A DNA stretch of 64,000 bases from Hyphomicrobium sp. CS1GBMeth3 (GTDB taxonomy: Bacteria > Pseudomonadota > Alphaproteobacteria > Rhizobiales > Hyphomicrobiaceae). Shown one piece after another: positions 55,501 through 64,000 of this stretch. Where the stretch lies: positions 1,826,501 through 1,890,500 of the forward strand of contig NZ_FPHO01000003.1 of assembly GCF_900117455.1 (NCBI RefSeq). Direction: 5' to 3'. A program made the position numbers and the translations under genes. Position 1 is the first letter of the stretch; every line of letters begins with the position of its first letter. The notes beneath the pieces were generated by a model, which searched no databases, was not told the DNA's origin, and saw nothing but the letters and a program-made list of their open reading frames with translations.

Positions 55501-56083
55501 CGTGCTCAGCCCCGCCGCGCTCTCCGACGAGAGCCGCTTCCTGCGCGGTACGCTGACCCATGCGCTTCTCCAGCATCTACCCTCCGTTGAGCGCAAGGCA
55601 TGGGGCAAGGTGGCGAAGGCATTTCTCGCGGAACGCGGGAGAGGCCTGCCGCGCACTACGCTGGCGAGCATAGAGGCCGAGACGCTGGCTATTCTTTCCG
55701 ACCCGGCGTTCGCCCCGGTCTTCGGGCCGGATAGCCAGGCCGAGGTGCCGATCGTGGCCGTCATCCCCCGCCCCGAGGGCGCCGGGCCGCCGCTGCGCAT
55801 AACGGGGCAGATCGACCGGCTGGCGCTGTCCGGGGACGAGGTTCTGATCGTCGATTACAAGACCAACCGCGGCGCGCCCCGGAGCCCCGAGGCGGTAGCG
55901 CCCGCCTATCTTTTCCAGCTTGCGGCCTATGCCCTGGCGGTGCGTGAAATCGCCCCCGGAAAGCGGGTCCGGGCGGCCCTGCTGTGGACACAAGGGCCGC
56001 ATCTCATGGAGATCCAAGAGGATACCCTGGCCGTATATGCGGATGAACTCTGGCGCCTGGATACCCTGCGACTTGACGCCTGA
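52505..56083 (+). CDS. addA: DNA double-strand break repair helicase/nuclease AddA
   Basis: A 1192-residue UvrD-family helicase with a C-terminal RecB-type nuclease. Walker A is ANAGTGKTHVL (about residues 35-45), motif II includes ILVDESQDTS, and later helicase motifs include MTVHGAKGLEAPIVF and LLYVALTRARDRLYV. The nuclease motif VDYKTN lies near residue 1116. It starts 2 bases after the AddB stop. AddAB is the alphaproteobacterial counterpart of RecBCD. The length is typical. Confidence 0.95.
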   Translation: MTAIVEFKSIEVELARTTGLQAEAADPAASVWVSANAGTGKTHVLTMRVLRLLLAGTPPERILCLTYTKAAAAEMSKRVFESLSKWVMLPEDELEAALLKFLGREPQSSEMALARTLFTRATETPGGLSVQTIHAFAERLLQRFPLEAGVTPGFAILDEETARKLMREATDQVIGTAARERTSPLGRALETAIAYAADDRFDEILADALGHRDWLDEAHRLAGGLDEAGVLYRRHFGVRKDVTRAAIEAEAATVLSAADVAHIRNVLIGGTKTDVDGANRAAAVLSATSDRARMDALCDLLLTKDKEPRKKLVTKALGEKNPEIEPMLSRAQSRLLSLHAEQQGAAVVEATMALLRLAGAVQQRYTDAKVRRAALDFEDLIARTKALLSEQSSAEWVLYKLDNGLDHILVDESQDTSPSQWRVVEALATEFFSGTGARDDIVRTLFAVGDEKQSIYSFQGAAPEMFSAMGGRFADLGRAAGVTWRTVPLTLSFRTVAPILAAVDRVFADRERTPGVTPAPHAAKRAGHGGVVEIWHTEAHEDVAPADAWSPLDEQSTEPPVVRIANRIADTIKGWLASGEVLASTGRPIAPGDILILVRKRAPFAAPMVQALKARNIPVAGADRMRLTEQIAVQDMLSLGDFLTLPEDDLALAEVLKSPIFGLDDADLTDLAFWNREEAGQERKGTFWKALLERSKENARFVEAAETLKRWRKAADFRPPFEFFADILDRDGVRKKLIARLGLDAADPLDEFLNLALTYDDGAPPSLAGFLAFMREGTRDIKRDMEHGRDEVRVMTVHGAKGLEAPIVFLPDTCSAGSAAGQAGRPIKLQTMQRAPGSPTPFVWPIKDTGSLEQMRDARDELRRREREELNRLLYVALTRARDRLYVAGFEGRKGLEAGCWYELIRERLDGLLERVQQPDGREVLRLVTLQTAPTEAPKATRAAVKADAPLPPWAMTSVPKEPQLTIPLAPSRLAPYDTDDEGEPLPAPPPRAREAEPAVLSPAALSDESRFLRGTLTHALLQHLPSVERKAWGKVAKAFLAERGRGLPRTTLASIEAETLAILSDPAFAPVFGPDSQAEVPIVAVIPRPEGAGPPLRITGQIDRLALSGDEVLIVDYKTNRGAPRSPEAVAPAYLFQLAAYALAVREIAPGKRVRAALLWTQGPHLMEIQEDTLAVYADELWRLDTLRLDA

Positions 56084-56158
56084 AGGCCCCATTCCTACCT
56101 TCACGGACCGCTGGGAGGGCATGGAACCGATCGGCGCTCGCCGAGCAAAGGAGATACT

Positions 56159-56503
56159 ATGACCACACTCGTTTCCGACAAGACTTTCGACGAAGAGGTG
56201 CTGAAGTCGAGCGAGCCGGTGCTCGTCGATTTCTTCGCCGAGTGGTGTGGTCCGTGTAAGGCCATGGCTCCCGCGCTCGAGCAGGTTGCCGCCGAGCAGA
56301 AGGGCAAGGTCAAGATCGTGAAGATCGACGTCGACCAGAGTCCGGCCATCACTACCAAGTATGGCATCCGTGCCATGCCGACTCTGATCGTGTTCAAGAA
56401 CGGTCAGGTCGCGGGCCAGCATGTCGGCGCGCTCGTGCAGAAGCGCAAGCTCGAGGAGTGGCTCGGCTCGCAGATCGGCGAGAGCCTCGTCGCCAAGGCA
56501 TAA
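56159..56503 (+). CDS. trxA: Thioredoxin
   Basis: A 114-residue thioredoxin with active site WCGPC (Cys30, Cys33) and a cis-Pro loop MPTLIVF. It reduces protein disulfides in the cytosol with thioredoxin reductase. The AAAGGAG ribosome site is strong. The gene lies 75 bases after addA on the same strand and ends at a clear terminator, so it may be the last gene of the divL-to-trxA run or have its own promoter. Confidence 0.96.
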   Translation: MTTLVSDKTFDEEVLKSSEPVLVDFFAEWCGPCKAMAPALEQVAAEQKGKVKIVKIDVDQSPAITTKYGIRAMPTLIVFKNGQVAGQHVGALVQKRKLEEWLGSQIGESLVAKA

Positions 56504-56529
56504 CGCACGCCGCGCGGCACAGAATTACG

Positions 56530-56559
56530 AAGGGCTCCGATTTCGTCGGAGCCCTTTTT
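56530..56559 (+). terminator. Intrinsic terminator of trxA
   Basis: AAGGGCTCCGA pairs with TCGGAGCCCTT across a five-base loop and runs into TTTTT. It lies 26 bases past the trxA stop and before the converging folC gene. Confidence 0.93.
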
Positions 56560-56579
56560 GCGTTCGTTATCGGCGTGTG

Positions 56580-57881
56580 TCAGTTCGCCTGCGGCTCGAC
56601 GCCTTCCTGCAGTGCCAGCACGTGTCCTGCGAGGTAGAGCGACCCCGTGATCAGGATGCGTTTCGCACCTAGCTCGATTGCATCGATGCGCTTCAAGGCC
56701 GCTTCCACCGATGGCGCCGCCTCAGCGCTGAGCGACACCGACCGCGCGGCGTCCGCAAGCGCGTCCGGCGTAAACGGCGCCTCGTGCGAGCCCGGGATCG
56801 GCACGCCGATCACATGCCGTGCGAGCCCGCGAAACGAGCCGATAAAGCCGGCCGCATCCTTGAGCCCGAGCATGCCGACAATGAGATAGAGCGGCTTGGG
56901 CGCACGCTCCTCAAGATCGGCGACCGATTGCGCAAGCGCGAGCCCCGCCGCGGGATTATGCCCGCCGTCGAGCCAAAGCTCGGAGCCGGGACGCAGGAGA
57001 GACGGCAGCGGTCCGCTGTCGATACGCTGCATGCGGGCCGGCCACTGCGCCGTTGTCAGCCCTCGCTCGATGGCGTGCTCATCGATGTTGAACGCCCTGA
57101 GCTCGAGCGCCGCTGCGACCGCCGTTCCTGCGTTGATGAGCTGGTGCCGCCCGACGAGCGCCGGCAGCGGCAGATCCAGAAGCCTGTCGGCCTGCTGCAC
57201 GACGAGGCGCCCGCGCTGCTCGTAGGCATCGTAATCCTGGCCCCAGACAACGAGGCGCGCGCCTGTCCGCGCGGCCTGATGCGCAATAACGTCGAGCACG
57301 GCGTCTTCCTGCTGCGAGACGATGCAGGGAACGCCACGCTTCAAAATGCCGGCCTTTTCGCCGGCGATGGCTTCGATCGTGCTGCCGAGTTTTTCTGCAT
57401 GGTCGAGCGAGATCGGCGTCAGCACGGTCAGCGCCGGCGTCTCGATGACGTTGGTCGCATCGAGCCGTCCGCCGAGACCGACCTCCAGCAGCACGATGTC
57501 GGCTGGGTGCTCAGCGAAGGCGAGGAACGCGGCCGCCGTCGTGATCTCGAACTGCGTGATGTCGTCGCCGTCGTTGACCGTCTGCGTCCGCGACAGAACG
57601 TCGACCAGATCCTCTTCCGAGATCGGCCGCGTCAGGCCATCGGGCCCGGCGAGCGCGATGCGCTCGTGAAAGCGTACAAGGTGCGGCGAGGTGTAGACAT
57701 GCACGCGCCGCCCGGCGGCCGTCAGCATCGCCTTGAGATAGGCCGTGACGGATCCCTTGCCGTTCGTGCCCGCGATGTGAACGACGGGAGGCAGCGCTTT
57801 ATGTGGGTTGCCGAGCTTTGCGAGAAGTCGCTCCACGCGACCCAGCGACAGGTCGATGAGCTTCGGGTGCAAGAGCTTCAT
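56580..57881 (-). CDS. folC: Dihydrofolate / folylpolyglutamate synthase
   Basis: Joins glutamate to dihydropteroate and to reduced folates. The 433-residue product has the P-loop HIAGTNGKGSVTAYL, the Mur-ligase-type motif VLLEVGLGGRLDATNV and the substrate loop LDGGHNPAAG. Position of the start is open: from ATG 57881 the protein lacks about ten residues that relatives have before LHPKLIDLSL. In frame, an ATT at 57911 has a perfect AGGAGG eight bases upstream and would add ILTSDQLLAD. It follows accD on the same strand after 170 bases and ends 20 bases past the trxA terminator. Confidence 0.93.
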   Translation of the reverse strand: MKLLHPKLIDLSLGRVERLLAKLGNPHKALPPVVHIAGTNGKGSVTAYLKAMLTAAGRRVHVYTSPHLVRFHERIALAGPDGLTRPISEEDLVDVLSRTQTVNDGDDITQFEITTAAAFLAFAEHPADIVLLEVGLGGRLDATNVIETPALTVLTPISLDHAEKLGSTIEAIAGEKAGILKRGVPCIVSQQEDAVLDVIAHQAARTGARLVVWGQDYDAYEQRGRLVVQQADRLLDLPLPALVGRHQLINAGTAVAAALELRAFNIDEHAIERGLTTAQWPARMQRIDSGPLPSLLRPGSELWLDGGHNPAAGLALAQSVADLEERAPKPLYLIVGMLGLKDAAGFIGSFRGLARHVIGVPIPGSHEAPFTPDALADAARSVSLSAEAAPSVEAALKRIDAIELGAKRILITGSLYLAGHVLALQEGVEPQAN

Positions 57882-58051
57882 GTCGGCGAGGAGCTGGTCG
57901 CTCGTCAGAATGTCACGCCCCTCCTGTTCGAGGCCACGCAGGATACTGTACTCAAAGCCCTGGCCAGCACAGGGGTCAACTCATGAAATGATATTTGGAG
58001 GTTCTAGGCGCGGGCTAGCTGACCGCTTCCAGTAATGGTTCGACACCTGCC

Positions 58052-59113
58052 TCAGCTTCGCGGCTGGTCCCGCGGCTCGGTGGTAACCGGTCCGGTCGTG
58101 TCGTCGTCCCGGGTGCCCCCCGCCTCGGCCTTGAAGCGCTGGCTGTCGTCGACGGGCTCAAGCTCGATGGCGGTGCTCTCGATGAGCCGGCCGTCCACGA
58201 CGGAGCCGTTGGTCGGCGCCTTGCCGTTGCCTTTCCGTGCTGGCTTGCTGACCGTGGCCGTGCCGCCGTCTGCGAGCAAAGCGCAGAGCCGGCTCAGCGT
58301 CTCGCGCATCTTGTGGCGATGCACGACCATATCGATCATGCCGTGTGCAAGCAGATACTCGGCGCGCTGGAAGCCGTCCGGAAGCTGCTCGCGAATGGTC
58401 TGCTGAATGACGCGCGGGCCGGCGAAACAGATGAGCGCGCCCGGCTCGGCGATGTGCACGTCGCCCAGCATCGCGTAGGACGCCGTGACGCCGCCCGTCG
58501 TGGGATCAGTCAGCACGACGATGTAGGGCAGCTTGGCCTCGCGCAGGCGCTGGACGGCGATTGTCGCGCGCGGCATCTGCATCAGCGACAGGATGCCCTC
58601 CTGCATGCGCGCGCCGCCCGAGGCCGCGAACAGAATGAATGGCGTCTTGAGATGCACGGCGCGCAGCATACCCGTGATCACGGCCTCACCAGCCGCCATG
58701 CCGAGCGAGCCGCCCATGAATTCGAAGTCTTGCGCCGCGGCCACGACTTGGCGACCATCGACCGTGCCTTCGCCGACCAGCACCGCATCGTCGAGCGACG
58801 TCTTGGCGCGCGCATCCTTGAGGCGGTCGGTATAGCGGCGCCCGTCGCGGAAGCGTAGCGGATCCTGCGCCACGCCAGGCACGGCCACCTGCTCGAAGGT
58901 CCCGCCGTCGAACAGGCTCGCGAGCCGCGCCCGCGAGCTCATCTTCATGTGGAAGTTCGAGCCGGGCACAACGAACTGGTTGGCCTCGAGGTCCTTGTAG
59001 AAGACCATCTGGCCCGTCTCCGGGCATTTGACCCAAAGGTTTTCCGGCACTTCGCGCTTCGTGGTGAGGAAGCTGCGGATCTTGGGCCGGACGACGTTGT
59101 TGATCCAGTTCAC
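58052..59113 (-). CDS. accD: Acetyl-CoA carboxylase carboxyltransferase subunit beta
   Basis: A 353-residue subunit that, with AccA, transfers CO2 from biotin to acetyl-CoA in fatty-acid synthesis. The core motifs include [28 protein letters not shown] and the oxyanion segment [13 protein letters not shown]. The N-terminal zinc ribbon is degenerate: VKCPETGQM and FVVPGSNFH retain only one of four Cys, as in other Rhizobiales as far as I recall. The C-terminal 60 residues are a disordered extension. The GTG start (59113) has a GGAGCGG site. Confidence 0.95.
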   Translation of the reverse strand: MNWINNVVRPKIRSFLTTKREVPENLWVKCPETGQMVFYKDLEANQFVVPGSNFHMKMSSRARLASLFDGGTFEQVAVPGVAQDPLRFRDGRRYTDRLKDARAKTSLDDAVLVGEGTVDGRQVVAAAQDFEFMGGSLGMAAGEAVITGMLRAVHLKTPFILFAASGGARMQEGILSLMQMPRATIAVQRLREAKLPYIVVLTDPTTGGVTASYAMLGDVHIAEPGALICFAGPRVIQQTIREQLPDGFQRAEYLLAHGMIDMVVHRHKMRETLSRLCALLADGGTATVSKPARKGNGKAPTNGSVVDGRLIESTAIELEPVDDSQRFKAEAGGTRDDDTTGPVTTEPRDQPRS

Positions 59114-59257
59114 TCTTGACCGCTCCAAAGGTGCCCACCCTGCGGCAGGCACATGCAACAATGACCCGGTTCGTCAGAGCTTATTTTGCCCCTTTTGGGG
59201 CAGCGCCGTCGATGCCGAGGCCGAAACGAAGCGTCGCATCATCGCCGGCGCCCTCGC

Positions 59258-60088
59258 TCACGACGTCTTGAGGGCTGCGCTGAGGCTTTCAACCAAACTT
59301 AGGACAGCGCCGGCCGTCTCGCCAGTCGCACGGCCGTCCTCGGTTAAGCTTGCTTCTATGGCGCGCACGAGCGCCGATCCGACGACCACGCCGTCGGCGC
59401 CCTTGGCCAGGGCGCGCGCCTGCTCAGGTGTTTTTACGCCAAATCCAACCGCCACGGGAAGAGTTGTCGCGCTTTTAAGGCGCGCCACCTGAAGTTGAAC
59501 GTCGTCCGGATTGGCCGATGCGGCGCCCGTGATGCCCGTGATCGAGACGTAATAGAGGAATCCCGAGGTATTTTTAAGTACGGCCGGCAGGCGCTTATCG
59601 TCGGTCGTGGGCGTTGCGAGGCGGATGAAGTTGAGCCCCCGTTCGACCGCCGGCAGACAAAGCTCGTCGTCCGCCTCGGGCGGGATATCCACCACAATCA
59701 GCCCGTCGACGCCCGCCGCGGCGGCTTCGTCAAGGAAGGCCTCGTTCGGATAGACGTAGATGGGATTGTAATAGCCCATCAGCACGATCGGCGTATCGGC
59801 GTCGGTTTTGCGGAAATCGCGCACGAGATCGAGCGTCTTGCGCATCGTCTGCCCACCCTTGAGGGCGCGCAGCGACGAAGCCTGGATCGCCGGCCCGTCG
59901 GCCATGGGGTCCGAGAACGGCATACCGAGTTCGATGATGTCGGCGCCCGCTTTCGGCAGCCCGGTGAGGATGGCCCTCGAGGTTTCGAGGTCCGGATCGC
60001 CGGCTGTGATGAAGGTGACGAGGGCCGCGCGCCCGTCCGCCGCGAGCGCCGCGAAGCGCCGATCGATCCGCGATTGTGTCTTGCTCAA
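59258..60088 (-). CDS. trpA: Tryptophan synthase alpha chain
   Basis: A 276-residue TIM barrel that releases indole from indole-glycerol phosphate. The catalytic pair is Glu53 ([11 protein letters not shown]) and Asp64 (MADGP). The phosphate-binding segments [10 protein letters not shown] and VVGSALV are present. A TTG start at 60088 overlaps the trpB stop codon (CTTTGAGC) and has a GGGG ribosome site seven bases upstream, consistent with translational coupling to trpB. Confidence 0.95.
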   Translation of the reverse strand: MSKTQSRIDRRFAALAADGRAALVTFITAGDPDLETSRAILTGLPKAGADIIELGMPFSDPMADGPAIQASSLRALKGGQTMRKTLDLVRDFRKTDADTPIVLMGYYNPIYVYPNEAFLDEAAAAGVDGLIVVDIPPEADDELCLPAVERGLNFIRLATPTTDDKRLPAVLKNTSGFLYYVSITGITGAASANPDDVQLQVARLKSATTLPVAVGFGVKTPEQARALAKGADGVVVGSALVRAIEASLTEDGRATGETAGAVLSLVESLSAALKTS

Positions 60089-61356
60089 AGCTTGATCCCC
60101 AGATAGCCGGCAACCGCGAACACGTCCTTGTCGCCGCGTCCGCACATGTTCATGACGAGCAGGTTGTCCTGGGGCAGCGTCGGCGCGAGCTTCGTCACCC
60201 AGCCGAGCGCGTGCGAGGGCTCGAGCGCCGGAATGATGCCTTCGAGCTTCGCCGAGAGCTGGAACGCCTCGAGCGCTTCCGTGTCGGTGATCGGCACGTA
60301 GCTGACGCGGCCCGTATCCTTGAGCCACGCGTGCTCGGGTCCCACGCCCGGATAATCGAGACCGGCCGAGATCGAATGCCCTTCCAGGATCTGCCCGTCT
60401 CCGTCCTGCAAGAGGTATGTACGATTGCCGTGCAGCACGCCGGGACGCCCGCCGCTCATCGAGGCCGCGTGCCCGTTCTCGACCTCGAGCCCGTGGCCAC
60501 CGGCTTCGACGCCGTAGATCGCGACGCCCTCGTCGTCGAGGAACGGGTGGAACAGGCCGATCGCGTTCGAGCCGCCGCCGATACAAGCGACCAGCGTATC
60601 CGGCAGCCGCCCCTCGCGCTCGACCATCTGCTCGCGCACTTCCTTGCCGATGATCGACTGGAAGTCGCGCACCATGGCGGGATAGGGGTGCGGGCCGGCC
60701 GCCGTACCGATCAGGTAGTAGGTGTCGTGCACGTTGGTGACCCAGTCGCGCAGCGCCTCGTTCATGGCGTCCTTGAGCGTGCCGGCGCCCGCCGTGACGG
60801 GATTCACCTTGGCGCCGAGCATGTGCATGCGCGCAACGTTCGGCGATTGCCGCGCCACGTCCGTCGCACCCATGTAGACCTCGCACGGAAGCCCGAACCG
60901 CGCGCAGACGGTCGCGACAGCAACGCCGTGCTGGCCCGCGCCGGTTTCGGCGATGATGCGCGTCTTGCCCATGCGCCGGGCGAGCTGGATCTGGCCGAGG
61001 CAGTTGTTGATCTTGTGGCTGCCCGTGTGGTTGAGCTCGTCGCGCTTGAAGTAGATCTTGGCGCCGCCCGTGCCGCCCTGCGCTTTTGCGATCTCGCGGA
61101 AATGCTGCGTCAGCCGCTCGGCGTAATAGAGCGGGCTCGGCCGGCCGCCGTAATGCAGCATGAGATCCGTCAGCTCAGCCTGGAATGCGGGGTCCGCCTT
61201 GGCCGCGTCGTAAGCCTTCTCGAGATCGAGGATCAGCGGCATCAGCGTTTCGGCGACGAACCGTCCGCCGTAGAGGCCGAAATGGCCGCGCGGATCGGGC
61301 CCGCCGGCGAGCGTGTTGAGCCGCCCTTCGCCCGTCTTCTGCTCATTGGAGGCCAT
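60085..61356 (-). CDS. trpB: Tryptophan synthase beta chain
   Basis: A 423-residue PLP enzyme that condenses indole with serine. PLP binds Lys115 in HTGSHKINN. The phosphate loop GGGSNAIG and the sequence [10 protein letters not shown] are conserved. It forms the alpha2-beta2 complex with TrpA, encoded directly downstream with a 4-base overlap. N-terminal 25 residues are variable. Confidence 0.97.
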   Translation of the reverse strand: MASNEQKTGEGRLNTLAGGPDPRGHFGLYGGRFVAETLMPLILDLEKAYDAAKADPAFQAELTDLMLHYGGRPSPLYYAERLTQHFREIAKAQGGTGGAKIYFKRDELNHTGSHKINNCLGQIQLARRMGKTRIIAETGAGQHGVAVATVCARFGLPCEVYMGATDVARQSPNVARMHMLGAKVNPVTAGAGTLKDAMNEALRDWVTNVHDTYYLIGTAAGPHPYPAMVRDFQSIIGKEVREQMVEREGRLPDTLVACIGGGSNAIGLFHPFLDDEGVAIYGVEAGGHGLEVENGHAASMSGGRPGVLHGNRTYLLQDGDGQILEGHSISAGLDYPGVGPEHAWLKDTGRVSYVPITDTEALEAFQLSAKLEGIIPALEPSHALGWVTKLAPTLPQDNLLVMNMCGRGDKDVFAVAGYLGIKL

Positions 61357-61399
61357 TGGCCTGTTCCTTTTTTCACGTGCCCCGCAGGGGGCAGATTTT

Positions 61400-62062
61400 T
61401 CAGGACTGCTTAGCGGCCTTTGCGGCGCGAAGGAAGCGGCGGATCAACTCCGGGTCCTTTTGGCCCGGGCTCGTTTCCACACCCGACGACACATCGACGA
61501 TAGCCGCACCCGTGAGCTGGATCGCGGCCGCGACGTTGTCCGGCGTCAGCCCGCCCGCGAGCGCGAACGGCGCTTTTGCCTCCTCGAGAATATGCCAGTC
61601 GAAGGTAAGCCCGTTCCCGCCCGGCAGCGCTGCAGGATCAGCCGGTGGTTTGGCATCGAACAGGAGAATGTCCGCGCCGCCTTCGGGCTCGAGGTAGGTG
61701 AAGGCGTCGGCGACATCGCCTGCGTCGGCCACCGGCACGGCCTTGAGGATGATGAGGCCGCTGCGCCGACGGATGGCCTCCGTCCGCTCCGGCGTCTCGT
61801 GCCCGTGAAGCTGCAGGATATCGGGCTTCACCTCGGCGACCACGCGGTCGACGAGCGTGTCGTCGGGATCGACGGTCAGCACCACGGCTTGCACGCCCGC
61901 GCGCGCTCGCGCGCGGTGCACGAGGGCTGCTGCCTCGTCGAGGCTGACGTTCCGCGGGCTCTTGCCGTAGAGCACGAAGCCCACGAGATCTGCCCCGGCG
62001 TCGAGCGCCGCATCGAGCTGCGTCTCGCTGCGCAATCCGCAGATTTTCACGCGTGTGGACAT
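61400..62062 (-). CDS. trpF: Phosphoribosylanthranilate isomerase
   Basis: A 220-residue TIM barrel catalysing the third tryptophan step. It begins with the signature VKICGLRS (catalytic Cys8), continues with [15 protein letters not shown] and QLHGHE, and ends with [11 protein letters not shown] and VDVSSGVE (catalytic Asp). It is 43 bases upstream of trpB, giving the order trpF-trpB-trpA. The remaining trp genes are not in the window. Confidence 0.95.
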   Translation of the reverse strand: MSTRVKICGLRSETQLDAALDAGADLVGFVLYGKSPRNVSLDEAAALVHRARARAGVQAVVLTVDPDDTLVDRVVAEVKPDILQLHGHETPERTEAIRRRSGLIILKAVPVADAGDVADAFTYLEPEGGADILLFDAKPPADPAALPGGNGLTFDWHILEEAKAPFALAGGLTPDNVAAAIQLTGAAIVDVSSGVETSPGQKDPELIRRFLRAAKAAKQS

Positions 62063-62139
62063 GTGTTTTCGGGTCTGAAACGTCGGAAAATATCGCGCAC
62101 CGGCTCCATTTAGGGAGCACGGCCTGCGATGAAAGAGGC

Positions 62140-62502
62140 TCAGGCTGCGTTGCGCTTGTCCGGCGCCGCCAGCGCCTTGTTGCGGGCGCTGACCTCGGCG
62201 TCGCGCTCACGCATGAGCCGGTCGGCCTCGGACCGCCATCGCTTGGCCTCGACCGCACGCACGCGCGCGACACGACGCCATCGCCCTTGCGACAGCCATG
62301 TCGCCGCGCCGCCGATCAACACGCCGATCAACAGAGCGCCGAACAGGAAGCCGTAGAACGGCATCACGATGGAGAGCACCGGCGTTTCCGGCCGGAACGG
62401 GTCCAGCACGAGACGCACCGAATGCCGGTTCGCCACGGCGAGCGTGATGAGCAGCGCCGCAGCCGGGAAGGCGGTCAAGAGCCAGAGAATGCGTCTCAGC
62501 AC
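62140..62502 (-). CDS. lapA: LapA-domain inner-membrane protein
   Basis: A 120-residue protein with two membrane helices (LLTAFPAAALLITLAVA and FYGFLFGALLIGVLIGG) and a charged cytoplasmic coiled-coil tail. This is the LapA (DUF1049) architecture, in E. coli part of the system with LapB that regulates LPS synthesis. No lapB is adjacent. Start is GTG 62502 with an AGAGGA site; a larger open frame upstream is not used. Placement between ihfB and trpF is typical for Rhizobiales. Confidence 0.82.
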   Translation of the reverse strand: MLRRILWLLTAFPAAALLITLAVANRHSVRLVLDPFRPETPVLSIVMPFYGFLFGALLIGVLIGGAATWLSQGRWRRVARVRAVEAKRWRSEADRLMRERDAEVSARNKALAAPDKRNAA

Positions 62503-62551
62503 GATATATCCTCTCGACCGGCAGCGCCGATATCCTGAAGCCTTGTGGGGC

Positions 62552-62836
62552 TCAGGTATCCGTGTTGAGCCGGTCCCGAAGCTCCTTGCCGGTCTTGAAG
62601 AACGGCACATACTTTTCAGCAACCGGCACCGGCGTTCCGGTCCTGGGGTTGCGGCCCTGGCGTGCTGCGCGATGCTTGACGGTGAATGCGCCGAAGCCAC
62701 GCAGCTCTACACGATCGCCTTGCGCCAGCGCATCAACGATCTCGTCGAACACAACATTGACGATACGCTCGACATCCCGATGATAAAGGTGCGGGTTCGA
62801 GGCTGCAATTTTTTGAATGAGTTCCGATTTGATCAA
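62552..62836 (-). CDS. ihfB: Integration host factor subunit beta
   Basis: A 94-residue DNA-bending protein of the HU/IHF family. It has the signature [21 protein letters not shown] with the intercalating Pro in the beta arm (RNPRTGTPV). IHF-beta pairs with IhfA to bend DNA at promoters and origins. It lies 30 bases downstream of sppA. The N-terminal [11 protein letters not shown] is typical of IhfB. Confidence 0.93.
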   Translation of the reverse strand: MIKSELIQKIAASNPHLYHRDVERIVNVVFDEIVDALAQGDRVELRGFGAFTVKHRAARQGRNPRTGTPVPVAEKYVPFFKTGKELRDRLNTDT

Positions 62837-62866
62837 AACACTAACCTCCCGACGAAATTATTTCCT

Positions 62867-63838
62867 TTAGTTTTCCGAAGGTTGCCAAACTGAAACGAGG
62901 CCGTCAAGGCCGAGACCACCCAGATTTGGGGTAGCTGTGGCTACCGTCAAAAGGTTACCGAGCGCGGCAGCCAGCACAGCCCCCGCCGCTTGGGTGGCCT
63001 GTCCCGTCACCGAGCCCCAGGTCGTCTGAGAGGCGGGCTTCCAATCGACGACGTTAAGGTTTTTGGCGACATTCCGGTTCGTCTCGAGCCAGCGGACAGC
63101 CTCCGCCTCGCCGCCGATCTCGTCGACAAGCTTGAGCGCGACCGCCTGCCGCCCCGAGTAGATCCGCCCCTCGGCAAGCCCCGCGATGTCCCGCGCGGCA
63201 ACCCCACGGCGCGTCTCGACAAGCGATAGGAACCACTGGAACCCGTCGTCGATCGTCTCCTGCATGACGCGGCGGGCATCTTCGCTCGCCGGCTCGAAGG
63301 GGTTCGGAGTGGCCTTGAGCGCGCCGCTCTTTACCTCGTTGAACTTGACGCCGAGCTTGCCGAGCATCTCGCTGACCTCGGGCCATTGCGCCAGCACGCC
63401 GACCGAGCCCGTGATGGTGTTGCCGCGTGCCACGATATGGTCCGTGCCGAGTCCGACGATATAGCCGGCCGACGCCGCTACCGTGCCGAACTGCGCCACC
63501 ACCGGCTTCTTCTCCGCCACGTTGCGCAGCGCTGTGTAGAGGCTTTCGCCGCCGGTCGTCGTGCCGCCGGGGCTGTTGACGAACACGAGCAGCGCCTCGA
63601 CGTTGTTGGCGTTGCGAATTTTCTTCAGAAGCTCGATCTGCTCGCGATCGTCGGTAATGGTCCCCTCTATGGCGACGCGCGCGATCTGTTTGGTTCCCGG
63701 CAGTGTGGAGAGGCTGCCGTTGCCGAACATCAGCGCTCCGAGAAGGAGGCCGACGAAGAGAACCGCCGCACTCCGCCAGAAGGTGAGACGCCGGCGCATG
63801 CGACGCCGATCGAGAACGGCTTCGGTTTCAAGCGACAT
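62867..63838 (-). CDS. sppA: Signal peptide peptidase SppA, short form
   Basis: A 323-residue inner-membrane protease with one N-terminal helix (SAAVLFVGLLLGALMFG). The Ser/Lys dyad is Ser123 (TVAASAGYIV) and Lys175 (SGALKATPNP). A GSVGVLAQ motif is conserved. It cleaves remnant signal peptides in the membrane. The single-domain, roughly 320-residue form is typical of alphaproteobacteria. Confidence 0.93.
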   Translation of the reverse strand: MSLETEAVLDRRRMRRRLTFWRSAAVLFVGLLLGALMFGNGSLSTLPGTKQIARVAIEGTITDDREQIELLKKIRNANNVEALLVFVNSPGGTTTGGESLYTALRNVAEKKPVVAQFGTVAASAGYIVGLGTDHIVARGNTITGSVGVLAQWPEVSEMLGKLGVKFNEVKSGALKATPNPFEPASEDARRVMQETIDDGFQWFLSLVETRRGVAARDIAGLAEGRIYSGRQAVALKLVDEIGGEAEAVRWLETNRNVAKNLNVVDWKPASQTTWGSVTGQATQAAGAVLAAALGNLLTVATATPNLGGLGLDGLVSVWQPSEN

Positions 63839-63950
63839 GCCGGATGCTCCATGAGTTAAGCTATTGCGGCCAAATTATAAAACTGCCACGCGTCGCGCAA
63901 CGTAAACCCCTGGGCTTGGCCAATCCATGGCGCGGGGAGCGTAAGCGCAG

Positions 63951-63980
63951 AAAAAATGCGCGGGGCTTCCACCCCGCGCA
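63951..63980 (-). terminator. Intrinsic terminator of a gene beyond the window
   Basis: TGCGCGGGG pairs with CCCCGCGCA across a six-base loop and is followed on the minus strand by TTTTTT. It lies upstream of sppA, so it ends a leftward gene located past base 64000. In relatives that gene is often rpsA; this is inference. Confidence 0.85.
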
Positions 63981-64000
63981 TCCTTTTCACGTCTCGGTAA

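Noticed and set aside
59187..59202. TGCCCC-TTTT-GGGGCA hairpin between accD and trpA
   Set aside because: Short stem and no T-run on the minus strand after it, so I do not call it a terminator.

Overview
The window is a GC-rich alphaproteobacterial chromosome segment, most likely from the Hyphomicrobiales (Rhizobiales) and plausibly a methylotroph such as Hyphomicrobium or a relative. The order is suggested by three gene neighbourhoods: the chvI-chvG-hprK-EIIA-HPr-ahcY run, divL beside tsaE, and the trpF-trpB-trpA-accD-folC and ihfB/sppA blocks. A class I LysK and a pair of PQQ precursor-peptide genes fit the same picture. The genus is inference; no rRNA or tRNA gene was seen.

Layout. 1-3.8 kb: end of an RND efflux adaptor and its HAE1-type pump. 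3.8-10.9 kb: pyrD and a DUF952 gene, a lone DUF262/DUF1524 protein, lysK, and a large exported protein I cannot name. 11.7-16.8 kb: an alpha/beta hydrolase, a DUF2147 protein, a DevCAB-like ABC exporter and a small membrane protein. 17-22.4 kb: Lhr-like helicase plus PdeM phosphoesterase, then a TauE/SafE exporter with its TIGR02186-type partner. 22.6-26.7 kb: a PodJ-like polarity protein, an exported coiled-coil protein and an acetyltransferase. 26.8-27.5 kb: two tiny pqqA genes encoding the same 29-residue peptide, each with its own ribosome site and terminator. 27.7-34.9 kb: small exported or membrane proteins, a decayed FRG-domain gene, a HAD hydrolase, a flavin oxidoreductase with an Rrf2 regulator, a thioredoxin-fold protein with a His/Cys tail, and a pentapeptide-repeat protein. 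35.5-44.2 kb: GTP-type PEP carboxykinase, a HugZ-like protein, ChvI/ChvG, the short HPr kinase, EIIA, HPr and AhcY. 44.5-56.5 kb: divL, a tsaE-amgK fusion, murU, addB, addA and trxA, largely overlapping and probably cotranscribed. 56.6-63.8 kb, all on the minus strand: sppA, ihfB, lapA, trpF, trpB, trpA, accD, folC.

Functional links. ChvG/ChvI and the HprK-EIIA-HPr relay connect envelope signalling to carbon control beside pckG. DivL and the PodJ-like protein are polarity and cell-cycle factors. The amgK domain and MurU form a peptidoglycan-recycling bypass. AddAB and the Lhr/PdeM pair serve DNA repair. The best candidate for something unusual is the twin pqqA unit: the two copies differ at five bases, all synonymous, and no pqqBCDE gene is nearby. 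Also notable are the disrupted FRG gene, an addB 5' end with no canonical start in frame, a possible ATT start for folC, and a CxxS redoxin with 27 histidines in its last 65 residues.
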